DNA of 64,000 bases from Lachnospiraceae bacterium (GTDB lineage Bacteria; Bacillota; Clostridia; Lachnospirales; Lachnospiraceae), in contig CAAFXE010000364.1 of the NCBI GenBank assembly GCA_900766915.1, forward strand, positions 62,001 to 126,000, given 5' to 3'. The notes beneath the pieces are model-generated. The model searched no databases, was not told where the DNA came from, and saw only the letters and a list, made by a program, of their open reading frames with translations. The translations under genes were made by a program, and so were the position numbers. Every line of letters begins with the position of its first letter. Positions within the stretch are counted from its first letter, which is position 1. Of the stretch, positions 34,555-42,164 are shown in pieces.

Positions 34555-35536
34555 TAAACGGATCAGCAGTGCCATTTTGGCACTGCTAGTTCTGCTTTTT
34601 GCAGTTGGCATTTATTTTGGCTGTTTTTACAGCAAAGATGAGTTTAAACTGAAAAAATATGCCAATGCGGATGCAAAATTTTATAACGACTACATCATCA
34701 CCAGTGTGGATGAGGGGATTCAGGTGTTGGGTCTGAAGGGGAATGTCGTGAAGGCATATGAGGATCTAAAAGCTTCCTGGATGTACACTTACCCGGAAGA
34801 AGGATTAGTGGTTTACAGCAACCATGACAATGAAACCCATCTGCTAAGATTGGATGAAAACATGGATATGATATCCGATAAAGTCATTCTGACAACAGAG
34901 CTTTTGGCCATCGACCCAACCATCTGTAAAGTAGGAGATACTTATCTGGTTACACATACCACCATTGAGGGGACGATTAATAATCCTAGTCCCGATGGAG
35001 ACAATGGAATCTATACATTGGAGTTATATGCCTCCAAAGATTTGGAAAACTGGGAGCACCGCACGACCATTACCAGTCAGAAGCATGACATCGAAGATAT
35101 TGATATGCTGTATGACGATCAAAAGTTATACTGCATTTATGAAAAAGAAGATTATGACAAAGGACCTTCGAAGATCTGCATGAGGCTATCTTTAGATGAG
35201 GGCCTTACCTGGAGTGAAGAGCAGATTCTCATTGATAATGGAGCAGATAATGAGCCATCCTGTATTTTAAAAGAAGATGATGGTTACAGGCTCTACTACA
35301 GCAGTGACAAAGAACGTCCGGGAGAATCCTATAACGGAGCATCAGCCTACTCGGCATTCTTTGATGCGGATTTTAACCATATCCCGGAATTGGATGATAA
35401 GGTGGATATGAAGGACAATCTGGGTATTCGTCTTTATGAAGTCATGGAACTGGACGGAAGAATGTATTTTCTGTTTGCAAAGAACTTCATGACAGACAAG
35501 GACTTTGTTTTAAGAAGCATCAAGGTAGATAGATAA
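34535..35536 (+). CDS. Membrane-anchored beta-propeller/BNR-like extracellular protein
   Basis: The 333-residue protein has an N-terminal signal-anchor (residues about 10-31, rich in Ala/Leu/Val) followed by an external domain. Phrases such as LELYASKDLENWEHR, KICMRLSLDEGLTWSEEQ and YRLYYSSDK resemble Asp-box/BNR repeats and five-bladed glycoside hydrolase folds. It may trim or bind the polysaccharide outside the cell. The start overlaps the rmlB end by 20 bases; ATG 34535 is chosen over an upstream GTG, but neither has a strong ribosome binding site, so coupling to rmlB is likely. Catalytic residues could not be assigned. Confidence 0.5.
   Translation: MKKCINNKRISSAILALLVLLFAVGIYFGCFYSKDEFKLKKYANADAKFYNDYIITSVDEGIQVLGLKGNVVKAYEDLKASWMYTYPEEGLVVYSNHDNETHLLRLDENMDMISDKVILTTELLAIDPTICKVGDTYLVTHTTIEGTINNPSPDGDNGIYTLELYASKDLENWEHRTTITSQKHDIEDIDMLYDDQKLYCIYEKEDYDKGPSKICMRLSLDEGLTWSEEQILIDNGADNEPSCILKEDDGYRLYYSSDKERPGESYNGASAYSAFFDADFNHIPELDDKVDMKDNLGIRLYEVMELDGRMYFLFAKNFMTDKDFVLRSIKVDR
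34565..34587 (+). terminator. Hairpin just past the rmlB stop, inside the next gene
   Basis: AGCAGTGCCA (34565-34574) pairs perfectly with TGGCACTGCT (34578-34587) around a TTT loop. It starts ten bases after the rmlB stop codon and is followed by AGTTCTGCTTTTTG. It looks like a former rmlB terminator or an attenuator that the downstream gene has read into. A chance repeat within Ala/Leu codons is possible. Confidence 0.35.
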
Positions 35537-36468
35537 TGCACTGCAGGAAAGCGCAGGATGAAGAAATGTTATTGAAAGTAAAAAAGATTTATTGGGAATT
35601 GCGCAGATATGTAAGAAGATACTACCCAAAGAAAAAAATGCATTCCATTATTTTTGCGGATACCCATTCTTATGAAATGAACTGGGAAGAACCAAAAACT
35701 TATGATGAGAAGCTCCACTATGTGATGGCTTGTTGTTTTGGCAGGGAAGAAGCAAAATATGCAGATAAGCTGATGGTGAGAGATTATGTGAAAGAATGCG
35801 GCTATGAGGATTTATTGCCGAAGCTTTATGGAGTATGGGACAGTACCTCCGAAATCGATCTGTCAACACTTCCTTCAAAGTTTGTGTTAAAAACAAATCA
35901 TGCCTGTGGCGGTGATTATTATCTGTTATGCAAAGATAAAGAAAAAATTCCATGGGAGCAGGAAATGAAAAGATTCGAAAAAGCACTTCATAAAACATTC
36001 TGGGATCATAATTATGAGTACCATTATAAGTATATTGTTCCTAAAGTATATGCAGAGGAACTGCTGGAAAACAGTGCAGAGGAGCGGATGATTGATTATA
36101 AGATTCATTGTTTTGGCGGTGTTCCTTACTGTATTCTTGTTTGTTCCAACCGGGCAGGGGATTTGAAATTGGACTTCTATGATTCCCAATGGAATTACAT
36201 GGATATCTGTCCTGAAAAGTATCGAAGTGGAAAAGTTTTTGAACGACCCAAAGGATTGGAAATTATGCTGGAGGCAGCAGCAGAATTGTCAAAAATATTT
36301 CCGGCAGCCAGAATTGATTTTTATGATGTAGACGGAAAAGTGTATTTCGGAGAGATTACATTGACTCCGGGAGCAGGAAATCTTTATTATATCAGAGATA
36401 AATATCAGAAAATTATGGGGGACTTATTTGTACTTCCGAAAAATCATGTATTTACCATAAAACAATAA
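35536..36468 (+). CDS. TupA-like ATP-grasp protein
   Basis: The protein has 310 residues. TYDEKLHYVMACCF, YADKLMVRDYVKECG, LPKLYGVWDST, KFVLKTNHACGGDYYLL, the YKIHCFGGVPYCIL strand and ARIDFYDVDGKVYFGEITLTPGAG follow the TupA-like ATP-grasp family, with the final Asp and Glu as metal ligands. TupA is linked to teichuronopeptide synthesis, joining amino acids to a polymer; members in capsule loci may amidate uronic acids or transfer other groups. Its ATG shares a base with the upstream TAA. The family is fairly sure; the reaction here is unknown. Confidence 0.75.
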   Translation: MHCRKAQDEEMLLKVKKIYWELRRYVRRYYPKKKMHSIIFADTHSYEMNWEEPKTYDEKLHYVMACCFGREEAKYADKLMVRDYVKECGYEDLLPKLYGVWDSTSEIDLSTLPSKFVLKTNHACGGDYYLLCKDKEKIPWEQEMKRFEKALHKTFWDHNYEYHYKYIVPKVYAEELLENSAEERMIDYKIHCFGGVPYCILVCSNRAGDLKLDFYDSQWNYMDICPEKYRSGKVFERPKGLEIMLEAAAELSKIFPAARIDFYDVDGKVYFGEITLTPGAGNLYYIRDKYQKIMGDLFVLPKNHVFTIKQ

Positions 36469-36484
36469 AAGTGAGGGAAAACAA

Positions 36485-37354
36485 ATGAAAGGTATTATTT
36501 TAGCCGGGGGCTCCGGCACAAGACTGTATCCGTTAACAAAGGCAATCTCCAAACAGATCATGCCAATCTATGATAAACCGATGATCTATTATCCATTATC
36601 TACTTTGATGCTTGCAGGCATCAGAGAGATTCTGATCATCTCTACTCCAAGAGATCTTCCAACCTTTGAAGAACTTTTGGGTGATGGAAGCCAGTTAGGA
36701 TTGGAGATGCACTATGCAGTACAGGAACAGCCAAGAGGACTTGCAGAAGCATTCATCATCGGTGCTGATTTTATTGGCAATGATTCTGTAGCCATGGTAT
36801 TGGGCGATAACATTTTCTACGGACAGAGCTTCTCAAAAGTATTAAAAGAAGCAGCTTCCCGTGATAAGGGTGCAACAATTTTTGGTTATTATGTAAAGGA
36901 TCCGAGAGAGTATGGGGTTGTAGAATTTGACGAAAACGGTATGGCTCTTTCCATCGAGGAAAAGCCGGAAAAACCAAAGTCAAATTATGCAGTGCCGGGA
37001 CTTTATTTCTACGATAATGACGTAGTAGAGATTGCAAAAAATGTAAAACCATCCGCCCGTGGTGAGATTGAAATCACAAGCATCAATAATGAATACCTGA
37101 AAAGAGGAGATCTTCATGTAGAGACCTTAGGTCGGGGATTTGCATGGCTGGATACAGGTAGCCATGACAACTTACTGGAGGCTGCAAACTTCGTGGCAAC
37201 TTTTCAGAAACGTCAGGGAATGTATGTATCCTGCATCGAGGAAATCGCATTTAGACGTGGATTTATTGACAGAGAGCAGCTCTTAAAGCTTGCAGAACCT
37301 TTATTAAAAACAGCTTATGGCCAGTACTTAGTTGATGTGGCAAATGGATTATAA
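36485..37354 (+). CDS. rmlA: Glucose-1-phosphate thymidylyltransferase
   Basis: The 289-residue protein has the nucleotidyltransferase signature GGSGTRLYPLTKAISKQ, then PIYDKPMIYYPLSTLM, VLGDNIFYGQ, VEFDENGMALSIEEKPEKP and GFAWLDTGSHDNLLEA, all as in RmlA. It makes dTDP-glucose from dTTP and glucose-1-phosphate, feeding RmlB. GTGAGGGAAAACA precedes the ATG. It is followed 20 bases later by rmlC. This full-length copy should also serve the amino-sugar pathways at 4905 and 23342-25356, since no second rmlA is seen. Confidence 0.95.
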   Translation: MKGIILAGGSGTRLYPLTKAISKQIMPIYDKPMIYYPLSTLMLAGIREILIISTPRDLPTFEELLGDGSQLGLEMHYAVQEQPRGLAEAFIIGADFIGNDSVAMVLGDNIFYGQSFSKVLKEAASRDKGATIFGYYVKDPREYGVVEFDENGMALSIEEKPEKPKSNYAVPGLYFYDNDVVEIAKNVKPSARGEIEITSINNEYLKRGDLHVETLGRGFAWLDTGSHDNLLEAANFVATFQKRQGMYVSCIEEIAFRRGFIDREQLLKLAEPLLKTAYGQYLVDVANGL

Positions 37355-37374
37355 AAAGCAGGGAGTAGAAAATA

Positions 37375-37926
37375 ATGGGTAAGATTACTGTAGAAACATG
37401 TGAAATCGAAGGATTAAAGGTTATTACACCCACCGTATTCGGAGATGAACGTGGATATTTTATGGAGACATATAATTATAATGATTTTGCAGCAGCAGGC
37501 ATCGATGTACAGTTTGTACAGGACAATCAGTCTGCTTCTAAAAAGGGAGTGCTTCGCGGATTACATTTTCAGATCAACTATCCTCAGGACAAGCTGGTGC
37601 GTGTAGTAAACGGGGAAGTGTTTGACGTGGCAGTGGACTTAAGAGAGGGTTCCAAAACTTACGGAAAATGGTTTGGAGTACGTCTTTCCGCAGAAAACAA
37701 AAAGCAGTTTTTTATTCCTAAGGGATTTGCCCATGGCTTTTTAGTATTATCTGATTTTGCAGAGTTTGCTTACAAATGTACAGATTTTTATCATCCAAAC
37801 GATGAAGGCGGTCTTGCATACAATGACCCTGAAATCGGTGTGGAATGGCCGATTCCGGAAGGTATGGAGCTTATCATGTCTGAAAAAGATCAGAAATGGG
37901 GCGGCCTTTCTACTTTAAAGAAATAA
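37375..37926 (+). CDS. rmlC: dTDP-4-dehydrorhamnose 3,5-epimerase
   Basis: The protein has 183 residues, the normal length. TVFGDERGYFMETYN, QDNQSASKKGVLRGLHFQ with the catalytic histidine, VFDVAVDLREGSKTYG, FIPKGFAHGFLVLSD and YNDPEIGVEWP are the RmlC blocks. It epimerises dTDP-4-keto-6-deoxyglucose at C3 and C5 towards L-rhamnose. GGGAG precedes the ATG. No rmlD reductase follows; the next genes are the ABC exporter. The last rhamnose step must be encoded elsewhere in the genome or by the reductase-like gene at 52034, which I consider less likely. Confidence 0.95.
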   Translation: MGKITVETCEIEGLKVITPTVFGDERGYFMETYNYNDFAAAGIDVQFVQDNQSASKKGVLRGLHFQINYPQDKLVRVVNGEVFDVAVDLREGSKTYGKWFGVRLSAENKKQFFIPKGFAHGFLVLSDFAEFAYKCTDFYHPNDEGGLAYNDPEIGVEWPIPEGMELIMSEKDQKWGGLSTLKK

Positions 37927-37941
37927 GGATATTTTAGGATT

Positions 37942-38772
37942 ATGATCAAAGAATTGTTACAGTTTCCAAAGATGGTAAAGGAAAACAGACAGCTCATTTG
38001 GAAGCTTGCAAAAAATGATTTCAAGACAAGATATGCAGGTTCCAATTTTGGTGTTTTATGGGCTCTTGTTCAGCCGGTCATCATTGTACTGGTGTACTGG
38101 TTTGTATTCCAGGTGGGCTTGCGTGCAGAGACACAGAAGCTCAAAGAGGGACTGGATGTGGCCTTTGTCCTTTGGCTAACCTCCGGTCTGGTGCCCTGGT
38201 TCTATTTTTCGGAAGCGCTGACCAATGGTACAAACTCGCTTTTAGAGTACAATTATCTTGTAAAAAAAGTGGTATTTAATATCGATGTGCTTCCCATCGT
38301 AAGATGTGCGGCAGCTTTGTTTATCCACGGTTTTTTCATCATCTTTATGCTTCTTTTAAACATGGGATATGGTTTCTGGCCGGATCTGTACACCTTACAG
38401 GTGGTTTATTATAGCTTCTGCCTCTTTATGCTGGTACTGGCGATCTGCTATTGGACAAGCGCAGTGGTGATTTTTTTCCGGGATTTATCCCAGATCGTAA
38501 ATATCTTCCTGCAGATTGGTATCTGGATGACACCAATCATGTGGTCTTTAGATGTTTTAGCAAATACACCATTTGCATGGCTGCAGCCTGTTTTTAAACT
38601 GAATCCGCTGTATTACATTGTATATGGTTACAGAGATGCGCTGTTTTATAAAGTCGCTTTCTGGGAAAGATGGGAGCTGACCCTATATTTCTGGATTGTG
38701 GTACTGGTGCTTTTAGGCAGCGGTCTTCATGTGTTTAAAAAGCTGAAGGTGCATTTTGCAGATGTATTGTAA
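37942..38772 (+). CDS. wzm: Polysaccharide ABC exporter permease (Wzm/RfbA-type, ABC-2)
   Basis: This 276-residue protein has six helices. The opening (ENRQLIWKLAKNDFKTRYAGSNFGVLWA) and middle (WFYFSEALTNGTNSLLEYNYLVKKVVF) are classic for ABC-2 permeases that export complete polysaccharide chains on undecaprenyl diphosphate. The ending HVFKKLKVHFADVL matches too. It starts 15 bases after rmlC and is paired with the ATPase that follows. The same locus also carries flippases, so two different export routes coexist. Confidence 0.9.
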   Translation: MIKELLQFPKMVKENRQLIWKLAKNDFKTRYAGSNFGVLWALVQPVIIVLVYWFVFQVGLRAETQKLKEGLDVAFVLWLTSGLVPWFYFSEALTNGTNSLLEYNYLVKKVVFNIDVLPIVRCAAALFIHGFFIIFMLLLNMGYGFWPDLYTLQVVYYSFCLFMLVLAICYWTSAVVIFFRDLSQIVNIFLQIGIWMTPIMWSLDVLANTPFAWLQPVFKLNPLYYIVYGYRDALFYKVAFWERWELTLYFWIVVLVLLGSGLHVFKKLKVHFADVL

Positions 38773-38850
38773 AAAGTGTGGTAAATATTGGGGAATCACT
38801 ATTTGGAAAATGCCAAACAGTTACAAATAAAGGAACTAAATAGAAATTAT

Positions 38851-40131
38851 ATGAGTGATTTAGCAATTAAGATTACGAATCTGACGAAAATATATAAATT
38901 GTATGACAGAAACCGTGACCGCCTCAAAGATTCTCTGGGACTTTCAAAGAAGGCCAATTACAAAGAGCATTACGCCCTGAAAAATGTGGATATGGAAGTT
39001 AAAACAGGGGAGTCTGTGGGGATTATCGGTGTCAATGGCTCTGGAAAGTCCACCATATTAAAAATTATTACCGGGGTACTGAATGCCACCTCCGGTGATA
39101 TTGAGATTAACGGACGTATCTCCGCTCTCTTGGAGCTGGGGGCCGGTTTCAATATGGAATACACCGGTCTTGAGAATGTGTATTTAAACGGTACCATGAT
39201 GGGATTTACGGAAAAGGAGATCGATGAGAGGCTGCAGGATATCCTGGATTTCGCAGATATCGGCGAGTTTATCCATCAGCCGGTAAAGACCTATTCCAGC
39301 GGTATGTTTGTGCGTCTTGCTTTTGCAGTAGCTATTAACATTGACCCGGAAATTCTCATTGTAGATGAGGCGTTGTCCGTAGGGGACGTTTTCTTCCAGT
39401 CAAAGTGTTACCACAAATTTGAAGAATTTAAAAAAATGGGTAAGACCATTCTTTTTGTAAGCCATGACCTTACCAGCATTGCAAAATACTGTGATAGAGT
39501 CATTCTCTTAAACAAGGGTGTAAAGCTGGCAGAAGGTAACCCAAAGGACATGGTCAACATGTATAAAAAGCTTTTGGTTCACCAGCTGGATGAAGAGACT
39601 CTCGAGGATGTCAGCGGAAAAAGTGCCATCGGAGAAAAGAGCGAAAGCGGTAAGGCCTGGAAGGATAACTTTGAGATCAACCCGACTATCACTGACTATG
39701 GTGAAAAGCAGGCGGAAATCGTAGACTTTGCCATTATTGATCAGTACGGGTCTTATAGCAGTATTATTGAAAAAGGCTCTGTCTATAAAGTAAAAGCGAA
39801 GGTACATTTCCATGAGACCGTAAAGAATCCCATCTTTACGATTACCATCAAAAATAAACAGGGTACCGACATTACCGGTACCAACACCATGTTTGAACGG
39901 ATCGAAACCGGTACGGTAAATGCCGGAGAAGAACGAATCGTTACCTATGAGCAGAGGATGAATCTGCAGGGAGGGGATTACCTTCTTTCCCTTGGATGTA
40001 CAGGCTATGTAGGGGATACCTTTGTGGTATATCACCGATTGTATGATCTGGTAAGCTTTAATGTCTTATCAGATAAGAATACCGTGGGATTTTTTGATAT
40101 GGACTCTTACATCACTGTGGAGAAGATGTAA
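38851..40131 (+). CDS. wzt: Polysaccharide ABC exporter ATPase with C-terminal carbohydrate-binding domain (Wzt)
   Basis: The 426-residue protein has an ABC domain (about 1-240): Walker A GVNGSGKST, LELGAGFNMEYTGLENV, signature YSSGMFVRLAFA and Walker B ILIVDEALSVGD. An extra domain (about 270-426, rich in beta strands, ending SFNVLSDKN to SYITVEKM) matches the Wzt C-terminal polymer-binding module. That module reads a chain-terminating modification in known systems, so a modifying enzyme is expected nearby; the next gene is a candidate. ATG 38851 is chosen by homology of MSDLAIKITNLTK; the frame extends to 38788 without a convincing site. Confidence 0.9.
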   Translation: MSDLAIKITNLTKIYKLYDRNRDRLKDSLGLSKKANYKEHYALKNVDMEVKTGESVGIIGVNGSGKSTILKIITGVLNATSGDIEINGRISALLELGAGFNMEYTGLENVYLNGTMMGFTEKEIDERLQDILDFADIGEFIHQPVKTYSSGMFVRLAFAVAINIDPEILIVDEALSVGDVFFQSKCYHKFEEFKKMGKTILFVSHDLTSIAKYCDRVILLNKGVKLAEGNPKDMVNMYKKLLVHQLDEETLEDVSGKSAIGEKSESGKAWKDNFEINPTITDYGEKQAEIVDFAIIDQYGSYSSIIEKGSVYKVKAKVHFHETVKNPIFTITIKNKQGTDITGTNTMFERIETGTVNAGEERIVTYEQRMNLQGGDYLLSLGCTGYVGDTFVVYHRLYDLVSFNVLSDKNTVGFFDMDSYITVEKM

Positions 40132-40249
40132 CTGTTCGGAAGCCACTATTCTGGAATGTACTGAACAGATACGAAAAGACTAGATTTGATGATACAGTCT
40201 CACATATTTGTGGGACTGTAAAGTGCGTATAGAAGGCGAGGTAACTGCT
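40132..40249 (+). other. Spacer with two inverted repeats between wzt and the next gene
   Basis: A 12-bp stem with one G-U pair is formed by 40193-40204 and 40209-40220 around a four-base TATT loop; a shorter repeat CTGTTC/GAACAG spans 40132-40168. No T run follows either, so they are not simple terminators. The larger hairpin ends 29 bases before the next start codon, leaving room for GGCGAGG at 40234-40240. It may be an mRNA stability or processing element. Confidence 0.5.
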
Positions 40250-42118
40250 ATGGTAGAAACTCATCTGAAAGACAATTTCATAGACTGGATTTCTGTAAAG
40301 CCTGAGGAGAGATTGCTTATTCTGTCTGAGAATATGGATAATCTGGAAGGAATGTGGGACTACATCATAGTCAGTGATGCCTTTGCAAAAGTACCGGCGT
40401 ATATTGCAGGAAAGGATGCATATCAGAGGTTTTTTGAAAAAATCAAAAAACACTTAAATCCAGGCGGTCATGTGATTCTGGCGGTGGATAATAAATATGG
40501 GCTTACCTATTTTGCAGGCAGCAAAGAGCGGCTGACCGGACGCTATTTTGAAGGTTTGGAAGGATATGGAAATAGTGAGGGTGTGGCTACATTTTCCAAA
40601 GATGCCGTGCTTTCCATGGTAAGGGAAGCAGGATTTGTATCTGTAAAGACCTACTATCCGTATCCGAATTACCGCTATATGACAGCCCTCTATACAGAGG
40701 AGCATCTGCCGTCTGTAGGGGAGCTGACTAAAAATCTCTGTAATTTTGAAGAAGAACGGATGACTCTTTTTGATGAGACGAAAGTTTTTGATGAACTGAT
40801 CAAAGAAGGCAGATTTCAGGAGTTTTCTAATTCCTATCTGTTTGATTTGACACTGGAAGCACAGAAGGAAGAGGAGGAGATCCTTTTTGTAAAATATTCC
40901 GTAGATCGGGATGAAAGATACCGTATCCGTACGGAAATCGTAAAAAAGTCCGATGGGACAAAGGTTGTTAGAAAAGTTCCTTACGGAGATCTTTCCATTT
41001 CCCATGTAGAGCAGATGAAAGTATGGGAAGAGGAATTAAAAAAGCAGTATGAAAGCTCCGGTGTTTTGGTAAACGAATGTACCCTGACAGACAAAGGTGC
41101 AGAGTTTGAGTTTATAAAAGGAGAAACACTGGAAAGCGTACTGGATGGCTATTTGGAAAACAATGATTTTGCCGGTTTTACAGGCGAGATTATTCACTAT
41201 AAAGAAACATTGGAGAAAATGTTATGTCCGAAGCCTTTTGTAGCTGGAGAGCGTTTCAGAGAAATCTTTGGAAAAATCTCCTTTGATACTCCGCAGATGG
41301 CAGGAGGGCTTAACAATATTGACCTCATTTTCCCCAATATTTTATTGAAGGATGGAAAATGGAATATCATTGACTATGAATGGACCTTTGATTTCCAGAT
41401 TCCGGTGAAATTTATCATTCACCGTGCCCTTGTGCTCTACTGTGAGCATCGGAAAGAAAAAGGAATTTCCTGTGAGCAGCTTTGCAGGATGCTTGGGATT
41501 TCCGAAGGGGAAGAAAAGATTTTCCTTGAGATGGAACACAGACTGCAGGTGTATTTGCTGGGTGAAACAAAGACCATGGAGGCGCTGCAGCAGGAGTATG
41601 CCGGGAAGATCATTGATGTAAAAGAGATTCTTCACAGAGCCCACAGACCGGAGATGAAGATTTATGAGGACTGTGGCCAGGGATTTTCGGAAGAACATTC
41701 TTATGTGCTGGAGGCAGAAGAAGATTTCTACGGACGAAGAAGGTTTACACTGAATATTCCCCAGGGAGTGACAGCATTGCGGCTGGACCCTTGTGAGGAG
41801 CCGTGTATGGTGACGGTAAACCGGATATTAGGCGAATGCGGCGGCAGTTATGAGCTCCAATTAGGCCATAATGGAAAAGCCTATGAAAAAAGTATTCTCT
41901 ATACGACCACGGATCCGCAGATTTTAATCACAGGAATCGTGCCGGGAACGGGACAGATACATGTGGATTTGACTGTGGAATACTTTAAGGAAGAGACAGG
42001 GTATCTGTGGATGAAACTTCTTTCCAAGGCGGAGAAGCTTGACAGAATTGAGAACAGTAAGCCATACAGGTTTTTGAGAAAGATAAAAAAATTAGTAAAA
42101 AAGGGTAATTGTTTCTAA
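40250..42118 (+). CDS. Degenerate methyltransferase domain fused to a kinase-like domain
   Basis: The protein has 622 residues. Residues about 35-145 match the later half of a class I methyltransferase (MWDYIIVSDAFAKVPAYI, HLNPGGHVILAVDNKYGLTYFAG, YYPYPNYRYM). The strand with the SAM-binding glycine motif and about 40 following residues are absent. Residues about 210-480 look kinase/phosphotransferase-like, with NIDLIFPNILLKDGKW then IIDYEWTFDF (374-382). The tail has beta-rich and basic segments. The order methyltransferase then kinase next to Wzm/Wzt recalls WbdD, which caps O-antigen chains for export. ATG 40250 follows GGCGAGG by nine bases. Function is inferred. Confidence 0.55.
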   Translation: MVETHLKDNFIDWISVKPEERLLILSENMDNLEGMWDYIIVSDAFAKVPAYIAGKDAYQRFFEKIKKHLNPGGHVILAVDNKYGLTYFAGSKERLTGRYFEGLEGYGNSEGVATFSKDAVLSMVREAGFVSVKTYYPYPNYRYMTALYTEEHLPSVGELTKNLCNFEEERMTLFDETKVFDELIKEGRFQEFSNSYLFDLTLEAQKEEEEILFVKYSVDRDERYRIRTEIVKKSDGTKVVRKVPYGDLSISHVEQMKVWEEELKKQYESSGVLVNECTLTDKGAEFEFIKGETLESVLDGYLENNDFAGFTGEIIHYKETLEKMLCPKPFVAGERFREIFGKISFDTPQMAGGLNNIDLIFPNILLKDGKWNIIDYEWTFDFQIPVKFIIHRALVLYCEHRKEKGISCEQLCRMLGISEGEEKIFLEMEHRLQVYLLGETKTMEALQQEYAGKIIDVKEILHRAHRPEMKIYEDCGQGFSEEHSYVLEAEEDFYGRRRFTLNIPQGVTALRLDPCEEPCMVTVNRILGECGGSYELQLGHNGKAYEKSILYTTTDPQILITGIVPGTGQIHVDLTVEYFKEETGYLWMKLLSKAEKLDRIENSKPYRFLRKIKKLVKKGNCF

Positions 42119-42164
42119 GCTTTGTTTATGGAAGATACAGAAACGATTACAAAAGGATAGAATG

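Noticed and set aside
39508..40035. Open frame of 175 codons on the minus strand within wzt
   Set aside because: It is opposite the Wzt polymer-binding domain and its translation shows no family motif; it is a shadow.
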